From Phoronis australis (taxonomy: Eukaryota; Phoronida; Phoronidae): DNA of 64,000 bases. The notes beneath the pieces were generated by a model. The model worked only from the letters and a program-made list of their open reading frames with translations. It was not told the DNA's origin and ran no database searches. Every line of letters starts with the position of its first letter. The first letter of the stretch is position 1. The position numbers and the translations under genes were made by a program. The DNA lies in NCBI GenBank assembly GCA_002633005.1, contig NMRA01000578.1, forward strand, positions 197,952 through 261,951. The letters run 5' to 3'. Of the stretch, positions 37,201-49,256 are shown piece after piece.

Positions 37201-38056
37201 TTTCACAAAAACTTAAAACCTTCGCAGTAGATACTTCACTTGCACTCAATGTTGATACATTTGTTTGCAGTAGCCTTAGACCAGGTAATACCTGAAAATT
37301 CCACCTCAGAAATTTGAGCAGAACCCGAGACATGAATGCAACAAGGAGCAGACATCTTGCGAGTCTATTGTAAAGTCGCACACTCGTTCAACAATTCATG
37401 GTTTCAGCAGAGCCCTAGCTCTCCCAAAACTGCTGTTTGCGAAACACAAAAGGTTTCATCATTCAGGAATATGCCAAAAAAATTTTCAGTATGATGACAC
37501 TCGTAGCCACTTGACTTGGCTTTCCTCAGTTCATAATTGCTGCCTGCTTGTTTATGAGACATGACCCTTGGTAATTGCCTATTGCTTGCACACCATTCCA
37601 TTAATACTATTCCATGTACAGTTGTACATAGTACTGGTAAACAAGTTAGCTAAGCCAGCAGGATAACATCAGCTGACTGTCCTCTGATGAAGGTTTTCAT
37701 GAAGCAGGCTACTTTGAAGGGGAAAGATATGGACACAATATTTTCCAGGCATTTGATTGGCTGTTCTGATCATTTTGCACTGACACCTGGTGGCTAATAT
37801 GTTGAGGCTATATTTTTCCAACATTTAAATTAAAATTCTTACTAAACGTGCAAGTGTATTCTTAGAAACTTTTCTGAAATTGACTTTTGAACATCTGTAG
37901 ATGGGTTTAATGCAAAGTTCCCACTCACCCCAAAAAGTAGCCACGAGGTAAAAGATAGGAGAGCTGGGACTATGGCCTTATATACGTGTTTAGAACGAGT
38001 CAGTGAAGGCAACATGAATTCATAAAACGTGCAAAATCAAGATGACCACATAAGTG

Positions 38057-38594
38057 CCGTCCACACATAGACTTACCTTGGAACACTGAAGTTATTCCTG
38101 GGACGAGCATAGGCGGCGCAGCACTGAAAAAGTGGGGGCCAAAGCCCCCAGCCCCCTTTGGTGCACCGCCTGTAGACCATGGGAGGCGGAGCACTGAAAA
38201 AAGTGTGGGCTATGGCCCCCAGCCCCCTCTGGTGCGCCGCCCATGACGAGTTGACGCTACGTTTGAGTGCTGTCTGGACGCCATTTAAACTAGTGACAAC
38301 TTACACCGCAATATCGAGATGGGTTAACTTGTTTCAGTTAAGGTAACTCAGTCGTGCTACTTGTAGTCGCCGCTGCAAAAGTGGGGTCGGGCGGAAGTAA
38401 TTATCAGCCGTGGTTACATACACAGACGGGATTTCTTGCGAGCGCCATACTTGCGTTAGATATTCATTGTCATGCACAAAGCGACAACTTCCGCCTTGCC
38501 CTAGTTATCGGGTATGTGTGTGTGGACGCTCCGTTCAAACGTGGGATAAGTTGCACTGGTGCAAGTTGCTCTAGAAAAGGCTGTGTGTGGACGG
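38057..38594. mobile_element. MITE with CCGTCCACACA ends, U2 copy, carrying a nested insert
   Basis: Orthologous to 21114-21522 but about 130 bp longer because of the nested insert at 38107-38246. Confidence 0.65.
38107..38246. mobile_element. Two tandem mini-repeats nested in a MITE
   Basis: Two copies of a roughly 65-bp GC-rich element, each with inverted ends (GGCGGCGCAGCACTG ... GGTGCACCGCC; then GGAGGCGGAGCACTG ... GGTGCGCCGCC) and a central GCCCCCAGCCCCCT. Absent from the U1 copy of the host MITE. Confidence 0.6.
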
Positions 38595-39778
38595 GACTAC
38601 AGCCATCAGTGCGGTCTGGGGTTTTACTTCTGTTACACGCAGATACGAAGTCCGTGAACCATTACTACACGCATAGAATTCTAGCCCTGCGATTGAGTGC
38701 TAAGACGGATAGATATGATCTTTGGCTACACGCAATCCGACACTGGCCCGTCAACAACAAATATATGCGACGACACGTGACGATGCGTTTTGTCAGTAAT
38801 TCAACAAAAGGGTGCAATGAACGTCCATAAATCCTTGGTGTACGTTCATTGCTGTTAATAGTTTTCAACATAATGATGTTTAGACACCAAGTACGTTCGA
38901 GTTTTAAAAACCGAGATAAACTAAATGCATCAGAAATCACACGAAAAGAACAGAGTTCAGTCACTTGTAACTGTTAATGCGTATCTTCCATGTTTTGTAT
39001 CATATGTCGTCCGACAGTCCAACAGACATTGAAATGAATACATTATTACCATTTTATGTGAATAAAATATAAACATTACTATATCACCAATCAAGGCAAT
39101 AGTAAGGAATTTATAACTGTTTCAATTCACTCAACAAATTTCTGGTCGAAAATATTTTTTTAAATATTGTATCCTGGGAATTTTAGTTTAGATCACTTCT
39201 CATGGGGATTGCGAAACTGGAATAAGAATTTCAAAAATGTCAAAAAATGACTCTGCACCAATTTAAGAACCTAGGGTATAATGTATTACGTAAATATTCT
39301 GGTGTTGACGTACCTTCCAGTCGTTCAGAGAGTATCCGACTTGGCCGTCCTATATCAGTGTGATAACCGGCCGGCGACTACCGGGTTAAAAGTAAGAAGC
39401 GTGATGTTTCTGGCGTGAAGAGTATCTACACAAATACACACATTCACACACATATGTATATATATATATATTTGTACAATTCCGTGACGTTGATGTATTT
39501 CAAAGGAATGTGCACACTATACCCAACAACAGGACGTTCGGTTGTTGTGGACAAAAAACTGCACGATTGTATCAGTGAATCATCATCGCTATCATTATTT
39601 TTTGGGGGCCAACCTAGAAAGAGTAGAGCGGGACTCATACGCATAACTGAACATGTTGAAAAGGACAATCCCCAACAAAACACTATCAGAGTACAAATTT
39701 ATCGGGCTGTTTGGCCCCCTGCGTGAAACAAGTCCCAGGCCCTGCGTGCCTCTTCGATTAGACACACTTCTTTTCCTC

Positions 39779-39858
39779 ATCATCATCATCTTCTTCATCA
39801 CCATCATCGTCATCGTCATTGTCATCATCATCGAAGTCGCCTTCATCATCATATCATC
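39779..39858. repeat. GAT/GAC trinucleotide repeat, U2
   Basis: The acidic minus-strand frame ends EEKKCV then TAA. Confidence 0.7.
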
Positions 39859-40334
39859 TCTGTAACTACTAAATGTACTACCGTTATTGCAGCCCCATTA
39901 GGCCCGTGGGCGTCTGTGCGGAACTGCGCCTATATGCAAAACTGAGGCGCATGCGCCAATATGTGAAGCACTTGTGCAAAAAAGGCTGTGAAAGGTATTG
40001 TTTCGAATATAAATCTATGAGCCTAAAAGCGCGGCAATACGGTAATACAAAATTCTGAATTTCTTGAAAATACTCCAAGAAACTCCAAAGATACAGAGGC
40101 AAACGTAAGATATGCCATTAGGAGGCGCAGCGGTAGTCAAAACGGGTGCGTCTATATGCAGATTAATGCTAGAGCCTATGCATGACGAACGATATTACAC
40201 TAATTTAAAAAATATCTCTTTAAACAAGCAAATAAACGTCTGCTCTGGTTGTCGAAGTAGTTTTTGGCTAAGAAATAAATACCAGGTCGATGAAAATGGT
40301 AGTCAGGAATTGAGGCAGGGTCATCGAAGCATAA

Positions 40335-40461
40335 ATATAGATTAATACATTGCGAAGTCGTCATCCCCATATTCTAGAGCCCCTCGGGCGATAATTTTCC
40401 AAAATTCACTCGGGCTCTAGACTATGGGGGATAACGACTTCGCCATGTAATAATCTATATA
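40335..40461. mobile_element. 127-bp MITE with TAA target duplication (PIF/Harbinger-like)
   Basis: U1 reads GCATAAGTGAAATTAATAAAC at the same place (about 23332). In U2 the element lies between TAA (40332-40334) and TAA (40462-40464). Ends ATATAGATTAATACATTGCG and the inverted TATATAGATTATTACATGGCG; the inner arms continue through CGAAGTCGT...CCCC and the CGGGCTCTAGA-type block. A 3-bp TWA duplication is typical of PIF/Harbinger. Confidence 0.75.
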
Positions 40462-40878
40462 TAAGTGAAATTAATAAACGCCCGGTTTCTACGAGAGTCT
40501 TTGGGATAAAAACAAAAATTCAGTGTATACGGAACCTGAATTACAATCACATTCAAGAATTTTCGCCACTATTCAATTTTAAAACGAAAACTGGACTAGA
40601 AAGCTGCACACCGTCTGGCTGCAGTGGATGCGGTCCCAGCTTGAAATCAAACTTATGCGCCAGCAGTCTCTATGCGTTTTCTTGTGCTTTTTTGCCACTT
40701 GCACAAAAATTACCTAGTAAAAATGCTTGAATTTGGTTAGAGTTAAAGATCTGTGGTTAGGGATTTGGTTGGTGCGTGTTTTAACACCGAACACCGTAGA
40801 AATTGAATGTTTTTACGGTGTGCGGTAATGGTGATTTCCGCCCACTGAGTTATATTATCTTCTTAGTACCAAATTATA

Positions 40879-41018
40879 GGAAAAGGCAACTTTTATCGTG
40901 TCATTTTTAGCAAAAACACATATCGTTGATTATCACAGACATATGTTTCAGTTAATTACGGCTTCCCGTGTGACCTACTGCTGAAATGACGTTCAGGGGG
41001 TTAAGAATTTCCCGCCGT
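40879..41018. mobile_element. One-sided remnant of the TTAA transposon, U2/U3 border
   Basis: Only the left inverted repeat (GGAAAAGGCAACTTTTATCG ... CAGGGGGTTAAGAATTTCCC) remains. The sequence then jumps to U3 material, so the unit junction runs through the transposon. Confidence 0.65.
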
Positions 41019-41611
41019 GATTAGCCTTCCTGATAGAGCTTTATTGAAAATTGCGCGCTATAAGGTGGGAGACGACACAGATTACAAAAAGAATGATGCT
41101 GTCTAGCGTTTTCATCAATCATACAACAACTGTTATTTTAGTTGGCGTTCTTTGTACCAAGGGCTTCAAACAGACTTGTAAGTGAGTGTCGCTGTCTCTT
41201 TTGTTATACATGCATAGAAAAACATAATGTGGCACTGATATAACCCACCTGCTTTTGTGTTGCTTTATGTCCAAGTGTTTGAGCTGCAGTAAATTTATTT
41301 CAAAGATTCATATACATTTCAACTGAATCACAACACTCAGTATCAGATTTCGTCAATTGTATTTGTCTTTCCAAGTAATTATGTCAGCCTGAGTTGATCA
41401 AAATTTGGAGCTCATCTCTCAAAGCTGAAACTTTTATTCATTTTTCAAGTAAGCTCTGACGTCACTTCCTTATAACCATTATTATCCATGCTGGTTTCTT
41501 CGGTGTTTAATCCTCGTAACTTTTCTGTCGTGAAATACAGATGCCATCTGAAATGTAACAGACATACTTTTATCTGCCTTTAAAATTAGGACACAATTGA
41601 TCGAAAACTGC

Positions 41612-41670
41612 ACACACACGCACACACACGCACACACACATACATACATACATACATTTATTCATTCATA
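41612..41670. repeat. CACACG then CATA microsatellite, U3
   Basis: Mixed CA and CATA run at the position equivalent to 14972 in U1. Confidence 0.75.
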
Positions 41671-42924
41671 TATTAGGCCTGCAAGAGTAAAGCTGTCATA
41701 CATGCAACACACACCTGTGTACCATGAAATTAAACAATGAAGCGTAAAGCAACACAGAGTTTCAACAAATCTGTTCATAGGGAAATAGAGTCATGTTCTG
41801 ATCCATTTACATGTATTTGATTCATGCTTTGATATGCAATGACGATTATTAACCTGGTCACCAAGTCTCGGAAATTTGACAAAAGGTTGAAAATTGTTTA
41901 CAAAATCGGTTATTTGTAAAGTTGTGTGCGTGACTAACGCATCGGATAAAGTAATGGCCCATTGTGGGGAATGACTGCTACGGTAACATCGAATCACAGG
42001 GCTTCTTTGTCGGATAATGAAGATATGGTTTAGCTGAGTAATTATTTGTTTCTCAGGGAAGGCAATACCCGTGCAATAACAAGTGTCAGGACAAGTTAAG
42101 ACTTTAGTATCCTTTTAAAACTGGATTTCATCTGTATTTAGCAGCCAAAAACGAAAAAATAGTTGAGCCACTTAGGCTCATAAAACCTTTACCAAAAAGA
42201 ACATCAAACCAACAGCGACTCAAGAAAATTCTAGTTCAAACACCTTATTTGAACGGAAAATCATTACGTCACATCCATAGCAATTACTCAGAACAGGGGA
42301 TAAAGAATATGGCGGCCAACCGGCGTATTCCCATGCACCAATGTGTTTTAAAATTTAATACGGGCAAAATTCAACAAAACCACCTTCTTTATATCTGAAG
42401 CTCATTTCACAGGATCAAAGGATCTGTGAACTGGTGAATTTCCAGTAACAAAGTTTGACCTAATGCAATATCCCGCAGAAAAGTGACAAGGGTTAGAACC
42501 AATCTCCTAGACAACCCAAGTAAGGTAACGTCACTCATTCCGTCCCTATTCGAAAATGATGCATGTATGTATTGCCTGTGACGTGAGTTGCTTGCTTATT
42601 CTGCAATAATGCAAGATGGGATGAGCGTGGTAATGTTTTGAGTCCAAAAACGCTAAGAGAAATATGGCAGTTAAACATCACCGAAATGCCCTTTAAGTTT
42701 TGTTAATAACAAATGTTACTGATCAAATAATTATCATCTGTTCAATGTGGTTTGCAGATGTATGACTTCAACACCCTACCAGTTAAAAGATTGTTGAAAA
42801 AGAGTTAGATATCTACAAAACTGCAACCCAATTTGCTGACTATCATAAAAAGCATAAATATTCTGGAAGTAAAACAGTGTGTAATACCTAATTTTGAACC
42901 TTGTATCAATCTATGGAATATAAT

Positions 42925-43139
42925 CAAGGAGTCTAGTGCAACAGGAGTGTTCCTTTGTGTGTTATCGCTACTACTAGCGCCACCAAGTAGCGAATAAGCA
43001 ACGGTCAAGCACGAAGCACGAGAATAAAGACGAAGGGCGTCTTTTGCAGGGCAATAAATTGCACAAATTTATCCACGAAAACACCAGAACTGTCATTTTT
43101 TTCTTTTCCTAAGTATCCAGAAAAATACACACTCCTTGA
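42925..43139. mobile_element. Short insertion with CAAGGAGT ends, U3
   Basis: Left end CAAGGAGTCTAGTGC; right end ACACACTCCTTGA, its inverted form. U1 and U4 read straight through GGAATTTAATTTTGA. Flanking TATAAT/TTTAAT suggests a 6-bp target duplication with one change. About 215 bp, non-coding. Confidence 0.6.
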
Positions 43140-43611
43140 TTTAATGTTCATCTTTATGCCAATCTGCCATTCTTTGTATCAGGTGGTCATGTGTTTTGGT
43201 AAAATTAAGGAAAAATGATGGAAGTTACGTACAAAAAAAACAACAATAATAATAACACTGAAAATTTCCGTTGCTTTAGGCGTTCGAAATGAACCCTCAA
43301 ATCGCTGTCATGGTTTTCTGCATTATCCTTTCGAGATGAATATGTTCATACAAAAATGAAACATTTTGAAAGCAATTTCCTATAAACTTTTTGGAAAACA
43401 GTTTATAAACCTATGACATATTCAGGATAATCAGACAGCTAATTTTTATGATAGAGGCTCCGACAAAAACCATATTTTCATATTGTTAGGATTATGGTAT
43501 CACCGCAATTCTGTATCGATCAACAATCGTGCAAGTTGACAATAACTGGCAGCATGACTGCATTTATGTTCTGCATTTGTCTTTCTATTTTCAAAATAGA
43601 TTACCATTAGC

Positions 43612-46600
43612 TTACATTTTACGTCGTCCTTTTCCACGTCGATACGCCCGACAACGATAAAGTCTTTGTAGTGGGCACTTCTTACAGATTTTAAGAATCA
43701 GTCATCCTGTAAGTACAACGTAGAACAAACAAAGATTATCAATATTTCACATTGGTCATGCTGCAGGAACACGATCTTTTGCTCAATATGCTGTATGGAC
43801 AAATAAGGTACAACATTACAGTGGCGTAATTTAACTTTTCTGGCAAGACATTTCATCCACGGAACGTAGCGACGTGGCATCGTATATTCGTGAATTCATC
43901 GTTCAGCGTGAGTCCCGGTCGGAAGAGAGATCATTTCAGACTAAGTGTGACGTGACCAACCTATGGCGTGGAAGACCATAGGCGGATTTAGGGGGGGGGG
44001 CTTGGCTGCCGCATGAAAAACGAAACAGATACAGCGTGAAGCGTGAGGAAATAGGGAATCGTGTTCCCGTTTTTTTATTAGTCCACCGATAGATTTTCTG
44101 AACAGAAGGTCTACATACCTGGTTCCCGAAACTTTCGGGCCGCCTGTGCACTTACAATCGCGCTTGCCCAATTCCCCCGCCACTGAAGACGACTGATCAA
44201 TCTTCCGTATACTTTATCAACACACTGTATTTTTCTTCTTGGAACACTTTTTGCACCTTTTGGATAATTGACACCTGTTACATTAACGGCCGACCGACTA
44301 ATCTTGTCGTTTATTCCTCCTTACGTTTTTTTTTCTTATCTTTAATTATTTTTTCGCTTATGTCGCATTTGTTTGGTTAGCCTCTGGCTGTTTTTTTTTT
44401 GTTTAGAAAAGCTGTAAACGATTTTCCACCGATAATACTAACTCTTATTTTCGTTCGATTTCATGGTTTGAACACTCTGAGTAGGTATCCAGAAAGTTGA
44501 ATAGGGAGTAGTGATATCAAGTTCATGTTATTGTGATCTGCTCGTGTGTTAAATTCAATTAGATATCGATAACTATCACATACTGTTATTACACGGAACA
44601 GCAAGCTGTTGGCGAAATAATAGACAATTAGTTGTTTCAGTTCAACGCATGGATACAAACTTTAAGGCTTAAGAAAGATTGGTTTTGTGTTAATTACCTC
44701 AGTCTACTTCCTATCAAAGAGAGTTTTGCACAAGTTTCTCTAACCTTTTTAAAGGTGTTTCGAGTGGTAATCTAAACTTCACCCGCAACCACTGTAATAT
44801 CAAAATGATTGTAAGTATTACGCGTATCTCACATTGAAGTGATAACCATGACTACTGGTCTCAGAGCTCTTACCAGCAAAATGGAATGCTTACCACGGTA
44901 GGGAGCTCTAGCCTCTGTCCACAAAATACTGACCGGGTCTTGTAGGAACTCGTGGGACGCGCAAAGAACCCTATGGTACATGGTAAATTCGTGTAGTTGA
45001 AGTTCAGCTCCTATAGTAAGGGTTCTCTCGGTGACTGGTAAGAAGTTTGTGAAGGGTGGTAAGAGCTTCCCTTCCGGTCCGTGTTATATGCTGTGCGACA
45101 CGAAGTTATTAAGGGCTTGCCTACCATCCCTGTGGCAAATCAAGGTTTCATATCAAAAAGGGAAATAAATTCTCCGTTGTGGAACCACTGCTCACCTGGA
45201 ATACGACGTCTAGTTGTCGGATGACACAACCACACGACTTACTTAGTCCAATTGACGCAATACTTCGCCATGTTCAATTTGGCAGGGTCTGTAAATTAAA
45301 ATAACTCGGCAACATTTGACCATGTTTTGACCCTTTTGTCAAAACAACCACTTAGTAGCACTCGTTCATTGCAGTCACCCGCCAAATGAACTTCAAAACA
45401 TTAATTTAGCCAGTTTTATAGACTACAAAACAAACACCTCGAACACCACTCGGTTTGTAAGTCCAATTACCAAGTAGTTGAAGATTGACTACAAACAACA
45501 TTTAGAAAAATTCTATACTTCAAAGAATAGAAAAAGGCACCTGGTTGTTTTTTCTACGTAGAATACGTTTACATTACAAAGGTTAAGAATTGTGATGTAG
45601 AGACAAAAAACATGTTTGAAAATGACAAATAAATTGTGATCTCAATTTTAGAGAAAGCTGGGGGTGAATTGTGCTTACGCTGAGCTTTTTGGTTTTGTGT
45701 ATGTTTTTGTATATTATTATTTTGTTAAAATGTCCTCTTTTATTTCCGTACCACTATCTTCTTGTTTTTGTTTTCTTTACCTTTGGTGTTTTTTCTCAAT
45801 ATTATGTATCACTTACGTAACCAATTGTTCTATAGTTAACAGGTTAGATATAATGGTTCGCTTTCTGGGCTAAATATTTGTATTTTAATGAATTGTAATT
45901 TATTTGTGTGGCAATAAAATGTGCCTTTTACAAAGGCTTACGTTAAACCACAATAAAAAAGCATCAACATTTCATAACTGTTGGACAAATTTTAATTGAA
46001 CTAATTAATTACAAAAAGCAACACTTATCACTTTGTCGATGTTTTTATCGGTTTTTCTTCATAAACCACCCCCCAGAAAGGCCGTTTGTCAACTGCTGAA
46101 CAATCCTGACACTCTTCGCCCTCGCTTTCAAATCCGTCTGGTGTTTCTAGCTTGTCCAGAAGTTCTGCAAATACAGAAACGTCGTTATACCATTGGTGTC
46201 TCAGTTGGACGAAAAACTCTAATCTTTCGCGCTTTTTAGTGTCTGAGAAGACGGATATATTGGTTTATGGTACGGTGAGTCGACATTCCCAATTTTTGTC
46301 GATTTCATCAGGAAAGGAGTTACGTTCTTTGGTCACCTTCGCGGCCACGTTCTCTGATACAAACTTATTTTAATTTGAGGTTGGCTTTCCTCTTTCTCCA
46401 ACTTGTTGTATCTGAGTAAAACACTGCCAAAATCAATTGATGAAAGACGTACTGCTCTCGGTATTTTATTTCTATTCCCTTTCCAAAATAAAATGAGAAG
46501 ATCGAAGTTGTTCGTGAAGTGACTTCAAGAAGTTTTATGTTTTTCAACAGTTTTAGCTCGTCCAATGAACTTCTGTCTTTTCTCACCATCAGCAGAACAT

Positions 46601-46850
46601 AAATTAGATGTTCTCGCTCTTTTTGATCCCCAAAAATTATGGCTTCACATATAGATTAAACACGTTAAATGCGGGTTAAAGAGCTAAAATATCACCAAAA
46701 GTCCTAGCGTTGCCATAGAAGCGTGGGACTTGCAGGCTAACTTCAGAATTTGCATATTTTTTCTGACGGATACAAAATCAAAATAAAAAATATTCTCCAT
46801 TAAACTACACAGCCCAAAGTAGTAGTTACACCTTGAAATTTTCGTCCACT
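43612..46850 (-). pseudogene. Secreted CxxC-x7-C family gene, U3 copy (degenerate)
   Basis: The most decayed copy. Exon 1 is reduced to its last few codons near 46835-46850, where unrelated DNA begins. Exon 2 (about 46480-46680) is partly readable (DELKLLKNIKLLEV). Exon 3 (about 46050-46362) has the same TAA as U2 (46265-46267) and a destroyed donor. Exon 4 (45196-45288) has TAA at 45239-45241. Exon 5 (43612-43706) has TGA as its first full codon and a short deletion. Confidence 0.7.
43977..44185. mobile_element. 209-bp MITE with AAGAC target duplication, U3
   Basis: Between AAGAC (43972-43976) and AAGAC (44186-44190). U4 reads TAAGAAGACCGAGA uninterrupted at the same place (55379). Inverted ends CATAGGCGGATTTAGGGGG and CAGTGGCGGGGGAATTGGG. 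Non-coding. Confidence 0.75.
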
Positions 46851-47815
46851 GAAGGGTGGGCCTTTGGAAGTTGTACCATGGCTCTCAAGAAAAAAGTCAT
46901 CCAGCGTAATTCGTATGTCCAAATGCAAAAAAAAACATAGACACAATTCTTCACATGGGCTTTTAAAGTCAATGGCCAATTGCCCAATCTCTGACCTCGA
47001 ATGAAGCGACAGTTAATTAGCAGGTAGTCTCTTATTACAATTTTCCAGTAACAAACTGTTGGAGCATTGCAGACTCATTTTTCCCACATATCAAAGCTTT
47101 CGTGAGGTCCAGACTTTTCATGACAGTACTCATCATCATATGCCTGTTTCTTTAATTCATTAAGCCAGAGTGTGTTGGTATGCACATCTGGTACGTTGAC
47201 ATGCTTTCCACCCAGAGGAGATGGTGCAAAACCAGGAGTGAAGACATTGTCTAGGGATAACATGTGGTCCCATCCAACAGTTTACCTCCACTCTCTTGAG
47301 ATGCCATTTCGATGTGGAGCATGCCCATGAAGCATAGGTCTACCATTTTTGATTCACCGAACTCATCAGGGAAGCCATTGCATTTTTTCTTCATAGCATT
47401 ATATGCAGCCTGATTCAAACCAACAAAAATAATATAACCAATAGATGCAAGAGTGGAGCTGCGCGAGAACAAGCGTTTGACATTTTCTATCCGGACACAA
47501 GGCGCGTGACCAAGCGTTTGGTATTTTCAGTTCATAGAAAGTGTAAAAAGATTTTAATGGCCTCAAAGCATAAAAGTAACATCAAAAATATTGGAAACAT
47601 GGATTTACAACATGATCTGGTGATGATAATAGCCGAGATATGCCAATTTCCATTTTCGGCGGCGGCCACGTTGGATTTTGTGCGTAGCGGCCACTAGGGG
47701 GTTAGCACAATTTGTTTGCGGTGCTTTTTAGAAATGTTCCACCTATTCCTAACATTGTACCAATTTGCAGAAACTTGTCACAAAGTGCGCGATTTTCATG
47801 AATTCCTTCTCCGCT
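46851..47815. mobile_element. Replacement or insertion block in U3
   Basis: Unit homology stops at the exon 1 remnant and resumes near 47815 (ACTAGAACTGGGTATTGGTT). The block contains a transposon-protein fragment (47075-47472). Its own termini were not resolved. Confidence 0.5.
47075..47472 (-). pseudogene. Transposon-associated protein fragment (HIEM family)
   Basis: Reads VGLNQAAYNAMKKKC, then FGESKMVDLCFMGMLHIEMA and ...GGKLLDG. A frameshift near 47251-47265 follows, then DHMLSLDNVFTPG, LNELKKQAYDDEYC and ESFDMWEK. It resembles a high-copy uncharacterised protein family of invertebrate genomes with the pattern GGLHIEMA...LGDWLDGSGW...TRxAHQ..ALYxLxxxAY...FEEWC. I cannot name the superfamily. 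Only an internal fragment is present. Confidence 0.45.
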
Positions 47816-49177
47816 ACTAGAACTGGGTATTGGTTGAGTCACCCAAGCTCAACAAAAATCATAATTCATCTTCCGTTAGCGACAAATGATTTAGAGTGGG
47901 CCACGATGGTGTATGATACCAGTGTTTACACATTGCCGCCCCTTTATTGGCTGGAATGAACAGCTTGATTTACATGTCGCAGCTATCCTATAAATCATCG
48001 GCAGCACCTATACATGTTTAGAAAGAGTCGGTGACTGGAACATGAATTCATGAAACGTGCCAGATCAAGATGTCCACATAGTCATTAGATTAGTCTGGGC
48101 TTTTACTTCTCAGTGTTACACGCAGATACGAAATCAGGTTAAGCCCGTCAAGCATTACTACACGCCTAGAAATCTAGCCCTGCGTTAGAGTTCTGTGCAC
48201 CAAAGACGGATAGATTCGGTTTCTGGGTACACTCAAGCCAACACAGACCCGTTAACAACATAAACGATGACATTTGACGATGTTTTGTTGGTAATTTAAC
48301 AAAATGAACGTCCATGAATCCTTGGTGTACGTTTATTGCTGTTAATAGTTTTATAACGATGCTCAGACACCAAGTAGGTTCGAGTTATTCAACTTTAGAA
48401 AAAACGAGATAAACTAAATACATCAGAAATCACGCGAGAAGAATAGATTTCAGTTGTTAGTAACTGTTTATGCGTATCTTTCATGTTTCGTATCAATATA
48501 CATATGTCGTCAGTCTAACAGACATTGAAATGAATACAATAATTCCATTTTATGTGAATAGAATACTAACATTACCATATCACCAATCAATGCAATAGTA
48601 AGGAATTTATAACTGTTCCAATTCACTCATCAAATTTTCAGAAGGAAATTTTTTAAAAATATTGTATCCTGGGAACTTAAGATGAGATTACTTCTCATGG
48701 GGATTGAGAAACTGGAATAAAAATTTCAAAAATATCCTCAGTCATTCAGAGAGTATCCAAGTTGGCCGTCCTAAATCAATGTGATAACCAGCCTGCGGCT
48801 ATCGGGTTAAAAGTAAGAATCGTGATGTTTCTGACGTGAAGTGTACCTGTACACACACACACACACCCACACATATATGCATGTATGTACAATTCCGTGA
48901 CGTTAAGGTAAGTCACTATACCCAGAAAAAATGCCACTGCACGGTTTTATTGCATCAGTGAGTCATCGTCGCCTTCATTATTCTTGGTGGTCAACTTAGA
49001 AAAGTAGAGGACTCATGCGCATAAAGTAGAGCCATTCTCCGACGAAAGAGGAAAACAGAACATGTTAAACAGGACATCCTCCAACAAAACACTATCATAG
49101 ATAGAAGAGCCGTTTGACCCCTGCCTGAAACACAAGTCCCAGGCCCTGTCTGCCTCCTCGATTAGACACACCTCTTT

Positions 49178-49256
49178 TCCTCCTCCTCATCTTCATCACC
49201 ATCATCGTCATCGACATTGTCATCATCATCGAATTCGTCGCCTTCATCATCATATC
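49178..49256. repeat. GAT/GAC trinucleotide repeat, U3
   Basis: The acidic minus-strand frame ends EEEEKRCV then TAA. Confidence 0.7.

Larger units (their letters stand above)
33893..37977. mobile_element. 4.1-kb DNA transposon inserted in U2
   Basis: Ends GGACATAGTCC (33893) and GGGACTATGGCC (37977) are inverted. An 18-bp inner inverted pair, CGTGGCTACTTTTTGGGG, lies at 33936-33953 and 37928-37945. Unit sequence on both sides joins up with that of U1 at about 21037. The target duplication is unclear. Inside are a minus-strand CXC-type cysteine-rich frame (34539-34787), a perfect 60-bp palindrome (35538-35599) and a later insertion of a dispersed repeat (36940-37200). Confidence 0.7.
25107..41018 (-). 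repeat. Tandem unit U2 (interrupted)
   Basis: Second unit, with extra integrase-relic sequence at 25530-27600 and a 4.1-kb transposon inserted at 33893-37977. Unit sequence resumes at about 37978 (ATATACGTGTTTAGAACGAG, matching 21040 in U1) and runs to a one-sided remnant of the TTAA transposon at 40879-41018. Confidence 0.8.

Noticed and set aside
37028-37381. 117-codon minus-strand frame
   Set aside because: It runs through the border of a dispersed repeat, so the frame is chance.
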